From NCBI RefSeq assembly GCF_000317145.1, contig NC_019697.1, positions 4,538,886-4,602,885 of the forward strand: DNA of 64,000 bases, written 5' to 3'. Below the pieces are notes generated by a model. That model worked only from the letters and a program-made list of their open reading frames with translations. It ran no database searches and was not told the origin of the DNA. Below, in pieces: positions 27,101 through 34,563 of this stretch. The stretch comes from Chamaesiphon minutus PCC 6605 (GTDB taxonomy: Bacteria > Cyanobacteriota > Cyanobacteriia > Cyanobacteriales > Chamaesiphonaceae). Each line of letters starts with the position of its first letter. Within the stretch, counting starts at the first letter, position 1. The translations under genes were made by a program, and so were the position numbers.

Positions 27101-28641
27101 CAACAAGCACGATTTCCATCATTAGTAACAACAAATGTCAGTCCGTTAATCTTACCCAAATAATCTTCAAGACGTTTGACAATTACAATTTCTACAGGCA
27201 GTCGCTCTGACACTGGAACCTTAGATAATGCTTTAAGTTCTGGATATCTTAATACTAAGTCTCGCGCATAAGTTTGACGGCGGTTAATTTCGCCAAGCTG
27301 ACGCTCGATCGATTCAAAGTTCTGCATAAAACTCAGGCTAGAGTCCAGATCGAATCGAACGGGTACGACATCTGTCCACAAGTCCGGCAATCCAGCCAAT
27401 TTTTCTGCAAGCCAATCGAAGCTCATGCCAATATCGAAACTATTTTGTCGCAATAATCGCGACAGAAAAGCGATAATGATTATCAGTGTAAAGTTATTAA
27501 AATGTGCTTCATCTAAGCCAGTTGATAACGACAACTCTTGACATTCGACATTGGCATTTATTAACCGATTACCAGCTTTAGCAAATGGGATCGAAATGGG
27601 ATCGATCGCGGCCAACCGTGCGACCCAAAATGGCTCATGTTTGACTAGTGCCGTTTCCAATTCAGAAATTTTGCAAGCGACATCTGGCTCGATATCTACT
27701 AACCGATTTCCAACTTTAAGCTCAAACCGATCGATAAAATCAGTTATAGATAATGTCTCGCCATTAGCACTTTTGACAGCCAACAATAGCAGATCGTTAC
27801 TAACTGTAGCGACCGTCAGGCGACTACAACCGATCTCGACGATCGATCCTGGTAGCGATTGAGATCGTACATCGAGAACGGCAACTTCAGTGACAATAAT
27901 TATTTGGTTACCGATCGCTAATTTAGGCAATCCGATAGAGTTTTCATAATCCCCAAAAGTGAGCGACCTTACCATCGCATCGATCCGCTCGGCACTCCAA
28001 GACCAAGGTAAAATACAACCAGGTGTTGGTTTGTGCTTGCGTCCGAAATAACTGCGTAGTGCTAAATTTTGTCTGGCGATCGTGACTCGATCTGTAACTA
28101 ATTCCTCTACCAATATCTCGAACAGTCTCAGGATTTCTTCATAGCACCTGACACTCAAACTCAAGGTAGTTTCATCATCATCGAGTTGAAAACTACCTTG
28201 TTTGAGCAGATCGCCACCGTCGATCTGCGTCGTGACTCGATGCCACGTAACGCCATGAATTGATTCGCGATAGAAAATTGCCCAGGCTGGAGCATTAAGT
28301 CCACCGTATTTAGGTAATAAGGCATCGTGACAATTAATCGCGCCGCGCTTAGGAAGATCGATAATTTCCTGAGTTAAAATTAGTGAATTTGATATACTAA
28401 ATAGATAATCAAATGGCTCCTGACTTAAAAATTTGTAGATATTATCGGTAGGCTCGATCCAAGGAATATTATAGTTGTTTGCCCAACTGGCGATCGATTC
28501 TCCTGTAGAAATAATCCCTAAAATCTGACAATTACGTGCTAGTAAGACTTCGCCGCAAGGAATTAAAAACGAATCGCGGCCTATTAAGTAACAAGTAAAC
28601 GGCGATCCGATCTGCCGATCGTCTGTCTCGAAACCGGACAT
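24145..28641 (-). CDS. Single-module NRPS: formyltransferase, partial condensation, adenylation, carrier and thioesterase domains
   Basis: This 1498-residue synthetase starts with a formyltransferase domain (about residues 15-310) that has NCHDALLPKYGG, GVTWHRV and QIDGGD, so the N-H-D catalytic set is present. A stretch resembling only the second half of a condensation domain follows (about 330-560, no HHxxxDG). The adenylation domain (about 575-1130) has YVIYTSGSTGIPKG, NTYGPTETT, YATGDLVRY and SPNGKVDLRAL. A carrier domain (DNFFELGGHSLL) and a thioesterase (GYSLGGKLAF; DGSHYG) close the protein. The ATG at 28641 is chosen over 28686 because GGAG lies six to nine bases before it. About 50 residues of repeat-derived sequence interrupt the adenylation domain near residue 1055. 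It likely makes an N-formylated small product. Confidence 0.88.
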   Translation of the reverse strand: MSGFETDDRQIGSPFTCYLIGRDSFLIPCGEVLLARNCQILGIISTGESIASWANNYNIPWIEPTDNIYKFLSQEPFDYLFSISNSLILTQEIIDLPKRGAINCHDALLPKYGGLNAPAWAIFYRESIHGVTWHRVTTQIDGGDLLKQGSFQLDDDETTLSLSVRCYEEILRLFEILVEELVTDRVTIARQNLALRSYFGRKHKPTPGCILPWSWSAERIDAMVRSLTFGDYENSIGLPKLAIGNQIIIVTEVAVLDVRSQSLPGSIVEIGCSRLTVATVSNDLLLLAVKSANGETLSITDFIDRFELKVGNRLVDIEPDVACKISELETALVKHEPFWVARLAAIDPISIPFAKAGNRLINANVECQELSLSTGLDEAHFNNFTLIIIIAFLSRLLRQNSFDIGMSFDWLAEKLAGLPDLWTDVVPVRFDLDSSLSFMQNFESIERQLGEINRRQTYARDLVLRYPELKALSKVPVSERLPVEIVIVKRLEDYLGKINGLTFVVTNDGNRACCYYQTAAIEPESVTAMLAQLNIFSERVVRNRHRAISELSLVSDRDLERIWLEWNATDRPYPTNKCIHHLFEERANLNPDAIAVRLEDKYLTYAQLNQRANRLARYLQTLGVKPDAMVGISVERSIEMVVGILGILKAGGAYVPLDPTYPSERLELMITDTEIEIVLTASRSIDRLPPSQAKLIFLDRDLADVDALSGDNLTTPVNPHHLAYVIYTSGSTGIPKGVAIEHRSLVNYATAIAGEFAVSTVDKILQFASLNFDISVEEIFTCLVAGATLVLRTADTLNIDTFFRHCQEWQITIASLPTAYWHELTLGLERNPLALPAELRLVLIGGERVAAARFNSWQQLVGNKVRLINTYGPTETTVSALWSDLSDLASGAEIPIGKPLPNVRAYILDPDCQPVPIGVLGELYIAGVGVARGYHNRPELNTTKFSTHSFESRTERLYATGDLVRYRPDGNIDFLGRIDRQVKIRGFRIELGEIEAILDRHPDIAQTVVTVREDLPGNKQLVAYCVPMHGQPPAIDSAKRTLLVLTHTTRREPPSRCVAGETHAVGERSETCRQTETSARFHPLRERVRDFIARQVPDYLVPTQFVLLPELPLSPNGKVDLRALPVPESTRADGADNLALPQDEIERALLTIWQQVGLQATSVRDNFFELGGHSLLAVYLFNEIEKKWGIKLSLSTLFSAGTIEKLAVLLRQDLPATIYSSLVLIRSGATDRQASRKENRPPLFCIHPIGGNVLEYYPLANCLSDRHTIYGLQSQGLDGRQPPLECLEDMARVYIQEMSAVQPAGAPYYLLGYSLGGKLAFEIAQQLLARGDRVQFLGLIDCSSPNLQLLRPAWHQAILIHLRNIWKLRPTERWKYILDRIKYQFNNKVEYRELLIKEMSNYAPIAPELLNIIDRNLQAELNYRARPYPGDIALFRCQVQLLENSLYPDLGWGELVGGRLQIYDIDGSHYGALRDPDTNGIAAKIDRCLTDKMFNPSC
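25468..25507. repeat. Palindromic repeat inside the NRPS gene
   Basis: GACGCATCGACTCGGAGG (25468-25485), loop TTC, then CCTCCGAGTTGTGTGCGTC form an imperfect hairpin with the same plan as the perfect one at 13622-13660. It lies within a roughly 150-base GC-rich insert (about 25396-25545) that stays in frame with the adenylation domain. Confidence 0.6.
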
Positions 28642-28686
28642 TTGCACTCCTTTTCCAAACTGCTCTAAATCTGGCAAATGTTCCAT

Positions 28687-29071
28687 TAGTTCGGTTTATC
28701 CTTTAGTCTTTTCCAGAGTCGCTGGCATAACAAATAAGCTAATCGTATATTTTTTGGATTATGTATTAATGTATTTAATTTTTTAATTTTAGACTAATCG
28801 ATCGCTCATACAGTGTATCAAATATTACGAATAAATGTAAAGTTGCGATCGACGATTGCATGGTAGATAAATTACCGATTTGTAGAGCTATAGATCGACT
28901 CAATCTACTGACATCTAGCTCCAATATATATTTAATATTCTTTACCCAAGCGCAGAGGTCGATCTCGATCGCGTTCTTTTCCCCTTGGCAATCGCGCTGC
29001 ATTTTTCGACTAAGGCGACGAGCTAACTAAAAATACTTTTAAAATATTCCAATTCTGTGATATTATATAGG
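28687..29071. other. AT-rich intergenic region upstream of the NRPS and SRP RNA genes
   Basis: No supported reading frame is present; a 75-codon open frame on the minus strand (28775-29002) has no recognisable features. The segment should hold the divergent promoters of the NRPS gene and of the SRP RNA. A TATTAT hexamer near 29061 is well placed as the -10 element for the RNA. Confidence 0.4.
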
Positions 29072-29166
29072 AGATCTGGCTCCACGCGGTCGTAACGCCC
29101 AAACCTTGTCAGGACTGGAAGGTAGCAGCAACACGGGATGCTTATAACAGGCGTGGTATCCGGGTC
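29072..29166 (+). ncRNA. ffs: Signal recognition particle RNA (bacterial small type, 4.5S)
   Basis: The apical domain, conserved across bacterial SRP RNAs, is present: CCCAAACCTTGTCAGGACTG followed by GAAGGTAGCAGCAACACGGG. It is flanked by pairing arms (GGCTCCACGC near 29078 with GCGTGGTATCC near 29151). The RNA binds Ffh and targets ribosomes making membrane proteins. The size of about 95 nt is normal. The ends are set by the pairing and are good to a few bases. Confidence 0.93.
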
Positions 29167-29343
29167 ACAAAAGTATTTTGCCTACAACGGGAATTGCCAT
29201 CCGACACTACAATATCGGCAAACCGTACCATCTAACCCCTAGCTGTCGATTCTCCTTCAGAGAGGCTACGCCAACGATTCGAGCGGTTATCTTATAATTA
29301 TAGATAGCTCGAAAAGTTCTCACTAATAACTCAAAATTTAACT

Positions 29344-29736
29344 ATGGCTGGACTAGGCGATATCGTTCAAAAAGCATTTTACCTTGGAGTTGGATTAGCC
29401 ACTACCGCTGGAGAACAAGCTGGCGAGAAGCTATCCTCGATCGGTGTCCAAGCCCAGAAACTCACCGATGAAATGGTTGCCAAGGGTGAAATTACCACCG
29501 AAGAAGCCCGCAAGTTGGTCGATGAGATGATTAAATCTGCCCAACAACAGAATTTAAACCAAGTTCAAGACACCACTACCGAACGCGCTAAAAAAACGAA
29601 CGAGCCGCGCCGAATCGAGATTGTCGCCGATAACGAACCTCCAGCTTCTGCCACAGAATCACCTGACAACATCAGTCAGATGCGCAAGCAGGTAGAAGAA
29701 TTGCAAGAAGAACTCAAACGGATGAAAAACTCCTAA
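29344..29736 (+). CDS. Phasin-like / PHA granule-associated family small protein
   Basis: The 130-residue protein has a helical N-terminal half (AGLGDIVQKAFYLGVGLATTAGEQ, then LTDEMVAKGEITTEEARKLVDEM), a variable linker, and a C-terminal coiled coil (MRKQVEELQEELKRMK). Similar small proteins in cyanobacteria are annotated as phasin-family or polyhydroxyalkanoate-granule-associated proteins. No PHA synthase is nearby, so granule binding is not established. The start ATG fits the conserved N-terminal helix. Confidence 0.65.
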   Translation: MAGLGDIVQKAFYLGVGLATTAGEQAGEKLSSIGVQAQKLTDEMVAKGEITTEEARKLVDEMIKSAQQQNLNQVQDTTTERAKKTNEPRRIEIVADNEPPASATESPDNISQMRKQVEELQEELKRMKNS

Positions 29737-29862
29737 ATTTATATCTCTGACTATAATAGTGCCTATTGTAGATCCAGGGTACCTATAAAGGGCATCCCTA
29801 CACGATTAATCTGTAGAGAGGTGCCCCTGATGAATACCCTCCTACGATCGCTGGTGAATATT

Positions 29863-31287
29863 CAGCAATTCCAAATTCAGATTTTGACAACTTGGTAGGG
29901 TGAGCAGGAGAATAGAGAGACTTCAAAAAGAGAAGCAGAATGGAGCCAATGAAGCTGAGTTTTGGGGTATTGATAGTCTATCTGAACCGAGCAATTCTTC
30001 AGATGAAAGATCCGCGCCTTGCCAGCAATGGCACTAAATACACCATCAGAGATGCTGTGTTGGGAGCATTTTCGATGTTTTTCATGCAAAGCGAATCCTT
30101 TTTAGAACATCAGCGGCACATGAATAGCAATCAGGGCAAAAGCAATGCTCAGACACTGTTTGGCATGATTAAAATCCCAACAGTGCCGCAAATTCGGAAT
30201 ATCCTGGATGAAATTTCAGCCACAGCACTATTTGGAGTATTCAATCACGTCTATCAGTCTTTAAGACGAGAAGGTCACTTGAAACCGTTTGAATATCTCG
30301 GTGGATTACTAGTTGCGCTGGATGGAACTCAGTATTTTGACTCGCACAAACTCAACTGTAAATGCTGTTCGAGCCGTACCCACAAAAATGGCACAGTAAC
30401 TTACTTCCACAGTGCCATTTTGCCTGTAATAGTTGCGCCTGGGCAATCTCAAGTAATTTCCTTAGCTCCGGAATTCATCACACCTCAAGATGGTCACCAG
30501 AAGCAGGACTGCGAAGTGGCAGCAGCTAAACGATGGCTCAAAACTCATGCCCCAGAATTCCAAGGACAAGCAATCACTCTACTCGGAGATGACCTCTACA
30601 GTCACCAACCAATGTGTGAACAGGTGATAGCGTCGGGAATGAACTTTATCTTTACCTGTTTAGAAACGTCTCATACTGCTGTTTATGATTGGTTGAAATA
30701 CTTGGATGGTATTGGCGAGGTGAAAAAGCTAGAAGTGAAACAGTGGAACAGCAATTCAAGCGAATTATATAGCTATCAATATGTGAATGGAATTCCTCTA
30801 AGGGACTCCCAGCCAGCAATGAAGGTCAATTGGTGTAAACTAATCCATACCCGCCAATCAGATGGAGAAATATTATATGAAAATTCATTTATTACCCGCC
30901 ATGAATTAAACGAACAGAGCGTACCTCTGGTTGCTGCGGCTGGTCGATGTCGTTGGAAGACCGAAAATGAAAATCATAATGTGCTCAAAACAAAGGGATA
31001 TCATCTGGAGCATAACTTTGGGCATGGTCAGCAGCATTTAGCTGCTTGTTTATTGACGCTGAACCTGTTGGCATTCCTTTTTCACACTGTTTTGCATTTA
31101 ACAGATCTTGCATATGGACAGATTCGTCTCAAGCGTGTTACTCGTAAAGGCTTTTTTCAAGATATCCTCAGTCTTACCAAATATTTACTCTTTGAGAGTT
31201 GGCCTTCTTTGATTGATTTCATGCTTTACGGCTCGGCTTCCACTCTGGTCGCCAACTCTTCCTAGATTTTTGAATTTGGAATTGCTG
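29863..31287 (+). mobile_element. Complete insertion sequence, 1425 bp, with 9-bp target duplication
   Basis: The ends carry a 17-base perfect terminal inverted repeat, CAGCAATTCCAAATTCA at 29863 and its complement ending at 31287. The element is flanked by an identical 9-base direct repeat, GTGAATATT (29854-29862 and 31288-31296). It holds one full-length transposase gene. Intact ends, intact duplication and an unbroken gene suggest a recent insertion. It landed in the intergenic space between the phasin-like gene and tRNA-Ser. Confidence 0.9.
29940..31265 (+). CDS. DDE transposase of the 1425-bp insertion sequence
   Basis: The 441-residue protein is a DDE-type transposase with IS4-like organisation. 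Candidate catalytic residues are the Asp in ALDGTQYFDS, the Asp pair in LLGDDLYSHQ, and the Glu in RWKTENENHN. A Cys cluster (CKCCSSRTHKNG) lies after the first Asp. I recall similar proteins being listed as ISNCY or unassigned IS4-like families, so the family name is uncertain. The start ATG at 29940 is 77 bases inside the left terminal repeat. It appears complete. Confidence 0.85.
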   Translation: MEPMKLSFGVLIVYLNRAILQMKDPRLASNGTKYTIRDAVLGAFSMFFMQSESFLEHQRHMNSNQGKSNAQTLFGMIKIPTVPQIRNILDEISATALFGVFNHVYQSLRREGHLKPFEYLGGLLVALDGTQYFDSHKLNCKCCSSRTHKNGTVTYFHSAILPVIVAPGQSQVISLAPEFITPQDGHQKQDCEVAAAKRWLKTHAPEFQGQAITLLGDDLYSHQPMCEQVIASGMNFIFTCLETSHTAVYDWLKYLDGIGEVKKLEVKQWNSNSSELYSYQYVNGIPLRDSQPAMKVNWCKLIHTRQSDGEILYENSFITRHELNEQSVPLVAAAGRCRWKTENENHNVLKTKGYHLEHNFGHGQQHLAACLLTLNLLAFLFHTVLHLTDLAYGQIRLKRVTRKGFFQDILSLTKYLLFESWPSLIDFMLYGSASTLVANSS

Positions 31288-31347
31288 GTGAATATTTGTC
31301 TGCCTATACACCGATCGCAAAATCGGGTATAATTGTACAGATTGCCT

Positions 31348-31434
31348 GGAGAGGTGTCCGAGTGGTTGATGGTGGCTGACTCGAAATCAGTTTTAGGGTT
31401 ACACCTAACGGAGGTTCGAATCCTCTCCTCTCCG
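31348..31434 (+). tRNA. tRNA-Ser (anticodon CGA)
   Basis: A full class-II tRNA cloverleaf is visible: acceptor GGAGAGG (31348-31354) pairs with CCTCTCC before the discriminator G at 31434. The anticodon loop is CTCGAAA with stem CTGA/TCAG, the long variable arm is TAGGGTTACACCTA, and the T arm has GGTTCGAATCC. It reads UCG codons. CCA is not encoded. An insertion sequence lies just upstream and a ParA-like gene downstream. Confidence 0.95.
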
Positions 31435-31557
31435 TATTTTTCATCTAATTGTGAATATTTTCACCCAAACCCCTAATTTATATTAAGGGGTTTGTTGTAT
31501 GTACGCATAACCTTTTAAAGTAATGCTAGAAATCTGGAGTATCTACCTAGCTAGCCG

Positions 31558-32145
31558 ATGATTATTACCATTACTGCGCTCAAGGGTGGTGTCGGCAAGA
31601 CAACCACATCCATTCACTTGGCTGCTTACCTTCAGGAAAATGCACCAACATTGCTCATTGATGCCGATCGCAACCGTTCGGCACTAGTCTGGTCGCGCGA
31701 AGATAAACTACCATTTACCGTCGCCTCTCAAGCTGGTGCTACGGCCATTATTAGCAAGTATACTCACATTATTACCGATACCCAAGCCCGTCCCGAACAG
31801 GACGAACTCAAAGATTTGGTTGCTAGTAGCGATCTCCTGATCGTCCCCACGACTCCCAACCATCTCGATATCGACACCACAATCAAAACCACCGAACTTC
31901 TAGAAGAGTGGGGTGCAAAATACAAGATCTTACTTACCCAAGTAGATTCACGCACCAAAACCGGACGCGAAGCCAGAGCCATCCTCGAAGAAGCGAAATT
32001 GCCTCTCTTTAAAACTGATATTCCCCTCCTAGTCGCCTTCGAGAGATCGTCTAGTCGGGGAGTAGTAATTAAAGATTATGGCGACCCCCGCGCTCAATTT
32101 GGCTGGTCTAAGTATCAAGCCGTAGGCAAAGAGATCTTGGCATAG
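31558..32145 (+). CDS. ParA/MinD-family ATPase, orphan
   Basis: The 195-residue protein is a compact ParA-type ATPase with the deviant Walker [20 protein letters not shown] (signature lysine present), LLIDADRNRSALVW, and a switch-II-like ITDTQARP. The usual Asp-x-Pro-Pro is replaced by TDTQARP. There is no ParB-like or cargo gene beside it. It is distinct from the McdA-like protein at 61658-62335, which is longer and has the DMPPAL motif. A hairpin follows its stop. The role (plasmid-type, cargo-positioning or regulatory) is not clear from context. Confidence 0.82.
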   Translation: MIITITALKGGVGKTTTSIHLAAYLQENAPTLLIDADRNRSALVWSREDKLPFTVASQAGATAIISKYTHIITDTQARPEQDELKDLVASSDLLIVPTTPNHLDIDTTIKTTELLEEWGAKYKILLTQVDSRTKTGREARAILEEAKLPLFKTDIPLLVAFERSSSRGVVIKDYGDPRAQFGWSKYQAVGKEILA

Positions 32146-32231
32146 AATAATCGATCGACCCAAGCTCGTCGATCGACAGATAGTGCTACAGACTCTAGGT
32201 ACGATCCATTTTGGAGACAATCTTTGAAAAA

Positions 32232-32267
32232 TAGAGTAAGTGCAACTGATAATTTGCGCTTACTCTA
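32232..32267 (+). terminator. Hairpin after the orphan ParA gene
   Basis: TAGAGTAAGTGCAA (32232-32245) and TTGCGCTTACTCTA (32254-32267) pair with one mismatch and are followed by CTTTTAG. This is a plausible intrinsic terminator. Confidence 0.6.
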
Positions 32268-32713
32268 CTTTTAGAGACAGATCGGATCCTCGATCGGTGT
32301 TGCCGATAATCGATAGACTGATTTAATCCCGCGCCCCGCTATCCTCCCTAGCTTTTCATACTTTCTTGGCGAAGCCTCTCTACAACAGAATCCAGCAACG
32401 CCGGAGAGAGATCGGAATCAGTATCCGCAAGATCTTTAGCTAAAGCTAACACTTTTTGACTGCACTCCAAAATAGTGCTGGCATGGAGAGATTGTTCCGC
32501 AGTAAGTTCTGTACTTACTAAGAGCTGAGTTGCACCAATGACATCTTCGATATACGCACCGAAATTGCGGCTGACGGCTGAGAATCGGTCGCTCTCTGCT
32601 TGTGCGGCTAACTGAAGACGATCGCGCTCTAGTTTGAGTCGTAAAAGTGAGGCAACTCTAGCCGACAGTTCGAGTCGACCGATCGGTTTAATCAGGAAAT
32701 CATCTGCTCCAGT

Positions 32714-34197
32714 CATTAGTGACAAGTTAAGAAGCGATCGCACTTGTCAAGCGGGCTTGAGGCGATGAGTCGAAGAAAAAATTGTCTGTTCGACTCATAG
32801 AATCAGGAAAAGGTGCAATAATTAACTTAACATTAGGTTTACGAACAGTTTTAACAATACCTAAATCTTGATTCTCTGGGGCAGCAAAATAGGTGACTGG
32901 ATTGGCAGCTAAACCTTTATGATGAGCTACATGAAAGTGATAAAGACCTCGATAAATCATCTCTAAAGAAATGCGGTCGAATGGGAGAGATAATTCATCA
33001 GCTACAGCATCACCTAAATCGACTAGAACTGCATAAAACAGCCAAGTCCCCCACATCTGTAATTTAATTCCATTAACTGAACCAGTCCATAAATAACTCA
33101 ACCCGAGCAATCGTTTAACAGTATTAAAAGCCTCTTCAATTCGCCACCGTCTTCCGTACAAATCGGCGACTACATAGGGAGGAAGATTCAATGGGTCGAG
33201 TACACTAGTTAGATAAGAATACCAGACTTTACCCACTTTAATTTCGACTAATCTTACAGTTATATATGGAGTCTTTTTGGTGCCAGACCCCATCCGCACT
33301 ATTCGGTCACGGATACTATAACTATTGCTAAATACTCGCTCTATCTGTAGCGATGCACCTTTTTTTAATCGAGTAATAAAATGAATATCTCTGTTAATTA
33401 ATTCTTGCCAAAATTGGAAATGATAGAAGCCTCGATCCAAGAGCAATAAAGTGCCCGATGTTACTAAATTCAGGATATCTTTCTCAAAATTAACATCTGA
33501 AGCTTTGGGATTTTCTCTAAACCAGATTTCAATCGGCAATCTCGTCACCAAATCTATGACTACTCCCATTTTTCCCGCTAGTTGTCCGATTGGCACATCA
33601 GATAAGCTATCTAATTTCTTGAATATCGCTTCCAATGTGGAGCCATCACATGCCCAAATCCGCTCAAATTTTGCTTGAGCAAATTCAATGCTTTGTGGCA
33701 ACAATCGCTGTTTTCTCTGGTGCCACTTCACTCTAAATTCTGGCAGTAATTCCTTAAACACTCTCTCAAATAACTCAGATGGAAAGGTCAGAAATCTTTG
33801 TGCAATCGCCTGTTGACTTACTTGTGTTGGCTCACACCACAAAAATCCTTCTCGCCCTAACATTCGGCTTAGTTCTCTGACTCCTGGCACATTCCGCCAC
33901 AGTAGCGTCAGCACTGCTGCCATCATCAAGGGTAAATTTAACAGCCGATTTCTCAGCCCTAATTGTCGGTAGTAATGACTTTGATTGAAAATTGCTGGTG
34001 TCAATAAAGCCTCTACTTGAGCGGCGATGATCTCATCTTCCACACCTGGTTGGTGGTTCTTTTTGGCGTGGTCGCGGTTACTTCTTCGGCGGCTGGTCAT
34101 CAGGCCTCTATTCCCTCAAACTCTTGACTAGAAACAGTTTGGCATCTTTTTATTACCCTTTTGACAAATCTCTGATTTTCTTAACTTGTCACGAATG
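32714..34197 (-). mobile_element. IS4-family insertion sequence, 1484 bp, with 9-bp target duplication
   Basis: The terminal inverted repeats read CATTAGTGACAAGTTAAGAA at the left and CATTCGTGACAAGTTAAGAA (complement strand) at the right, 19 of 20 matching. The flanking direct repeats TGCTCCAGT are at 32705-32713 and 34198-34206. The single transposase gene is intact. The insertion interrupts a response regulator. Confidence 0.93.
32727..34100 (-). CDS. IS4-family transposase
   Basis: The 457-residue protein has IS4-family features: the first Asp in IWACDGSTLEAIF, the second in LLLLDRGFYHFQFW, and the Y-x2-R-x3-E-x6-K type C-terminal motif in LYGRRWRIEEAFNTVKRLLGL. The N terminus is basic (MTSRRRSNRDHAKKNHQ). 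It fills most of the 1484-bp element and shows no frameshift, so it may be active. Confidence 0.92.
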   Translation of the reverse strand: MTSRRRSNRDHAKKNHQPGVEDEIIAAQVEALLTPAIFNQSHYYRQLGLRNRLLNLPLMMAAVLTLLWRNVPGVRELSRMLGREGFLWCEPTQVSQQAIAQRFLTFPSELFERVFKELLPEFRVKWHQRKQRLLPQSIEFAQAKFERIWACDGSTLEAIFKKLDSLSDVPIGQLAGKMGVVIDLVTRLPIEIWFRENPKASDVNFEKDILNLVTSGTLLLLDRGFYHFQFWQELINRDIHFITRLKKGASLQIERVFSNSYSIRDRIVRMGSGTKKTPYITVRLVEIKVGKVWYSYLTSVLDPLNLPPYVVADLYGRRWRIEEAFNTVKRLLGLSYLWTGSVNGIKLQMWGTWLFYAVLVDLGDAVADELSLPFDRISLEMIYRGLYHFHVAHHKGLAANPVTYFAAPENQDLGIVKTVRKPNVKLIIAPFPDSMSRTDNFFFDSSPQARLTSAIAS

Positions 34198-34563
34198 TGC
34201 TCCAGTAGACAGGCATTTTGCTAGTTCCGCTTTATCGGATATAGCTGTCATTAACACAATCGGAATTGCCTGCCAATTTGGCAAATTTCTGACTTGATGG
34301 CAGACTTCGATGCCATTGAGACCGGGCATCATTACATCTAGTAAAATGAGATCTGGTTGAACCCGATCGAGCCTATCGAGTGCGCGTTGACCGCTAGAAG
34401 CATAATGGAAAGTGTAGTTTTGAGTACCAAGCAAGGTTTGAATCACATCAAAATTGTTAGGCTCATCATCGATCGTCAGAATAGATGGTCGCTCGGTCAT
34501 AGAATAGTAGCAGTAGTAGCGAAGAGTGTTGTGCGGATAAATTGTTAATGCATCATTACCAAT

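Larger units (their letters stand above)
32348..34500 (-). pseudogene. Response regulator (REC) gene split by an IS4-family element
   Basis: The N-terminal fragment (34500 down to about 34198) encodes a receiver domain with DDEPNNFDVI, LILLDVMMPGLNG and IPIVLMTA, then breaks off after CLSTGA. The C-terminal fragment (32713 down to 32348) resumes exactly at TGADDFLIKPIGRLELSARV and adds a coiled tail. Joining them across the 9-base target duplication restores one reading frame of roughly 220 residues. The lysine of the KP switch lies in the separated part, so the receiver is inactivated. The gene sits just downstream of the giant hybrid kinase at 34564-40374 and was probably its partner. It is similar to the REC protein at 49192-50376. 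Confidence 0.9.

Noticed and set aside
28642-28686. Upstream ATG at 28686 as NRPS start
   Set aside because: The ATG at 28641 has a well-placed GGAG, while no ribosome site precedes 28686.
28775-29002. 75-codon minus-strand frame upstream of the NRPS gene
   Set aside because: AT-rich promoter-like DNA with no ribosome site and no protein-like features.
31558-32145. Second McdA (carboxysome positioning) gene
   Set aside because: No McdB-like partner or ccm gene is nearby and the switch motif differs, so it is left as an orphan ParA-like ATPase.
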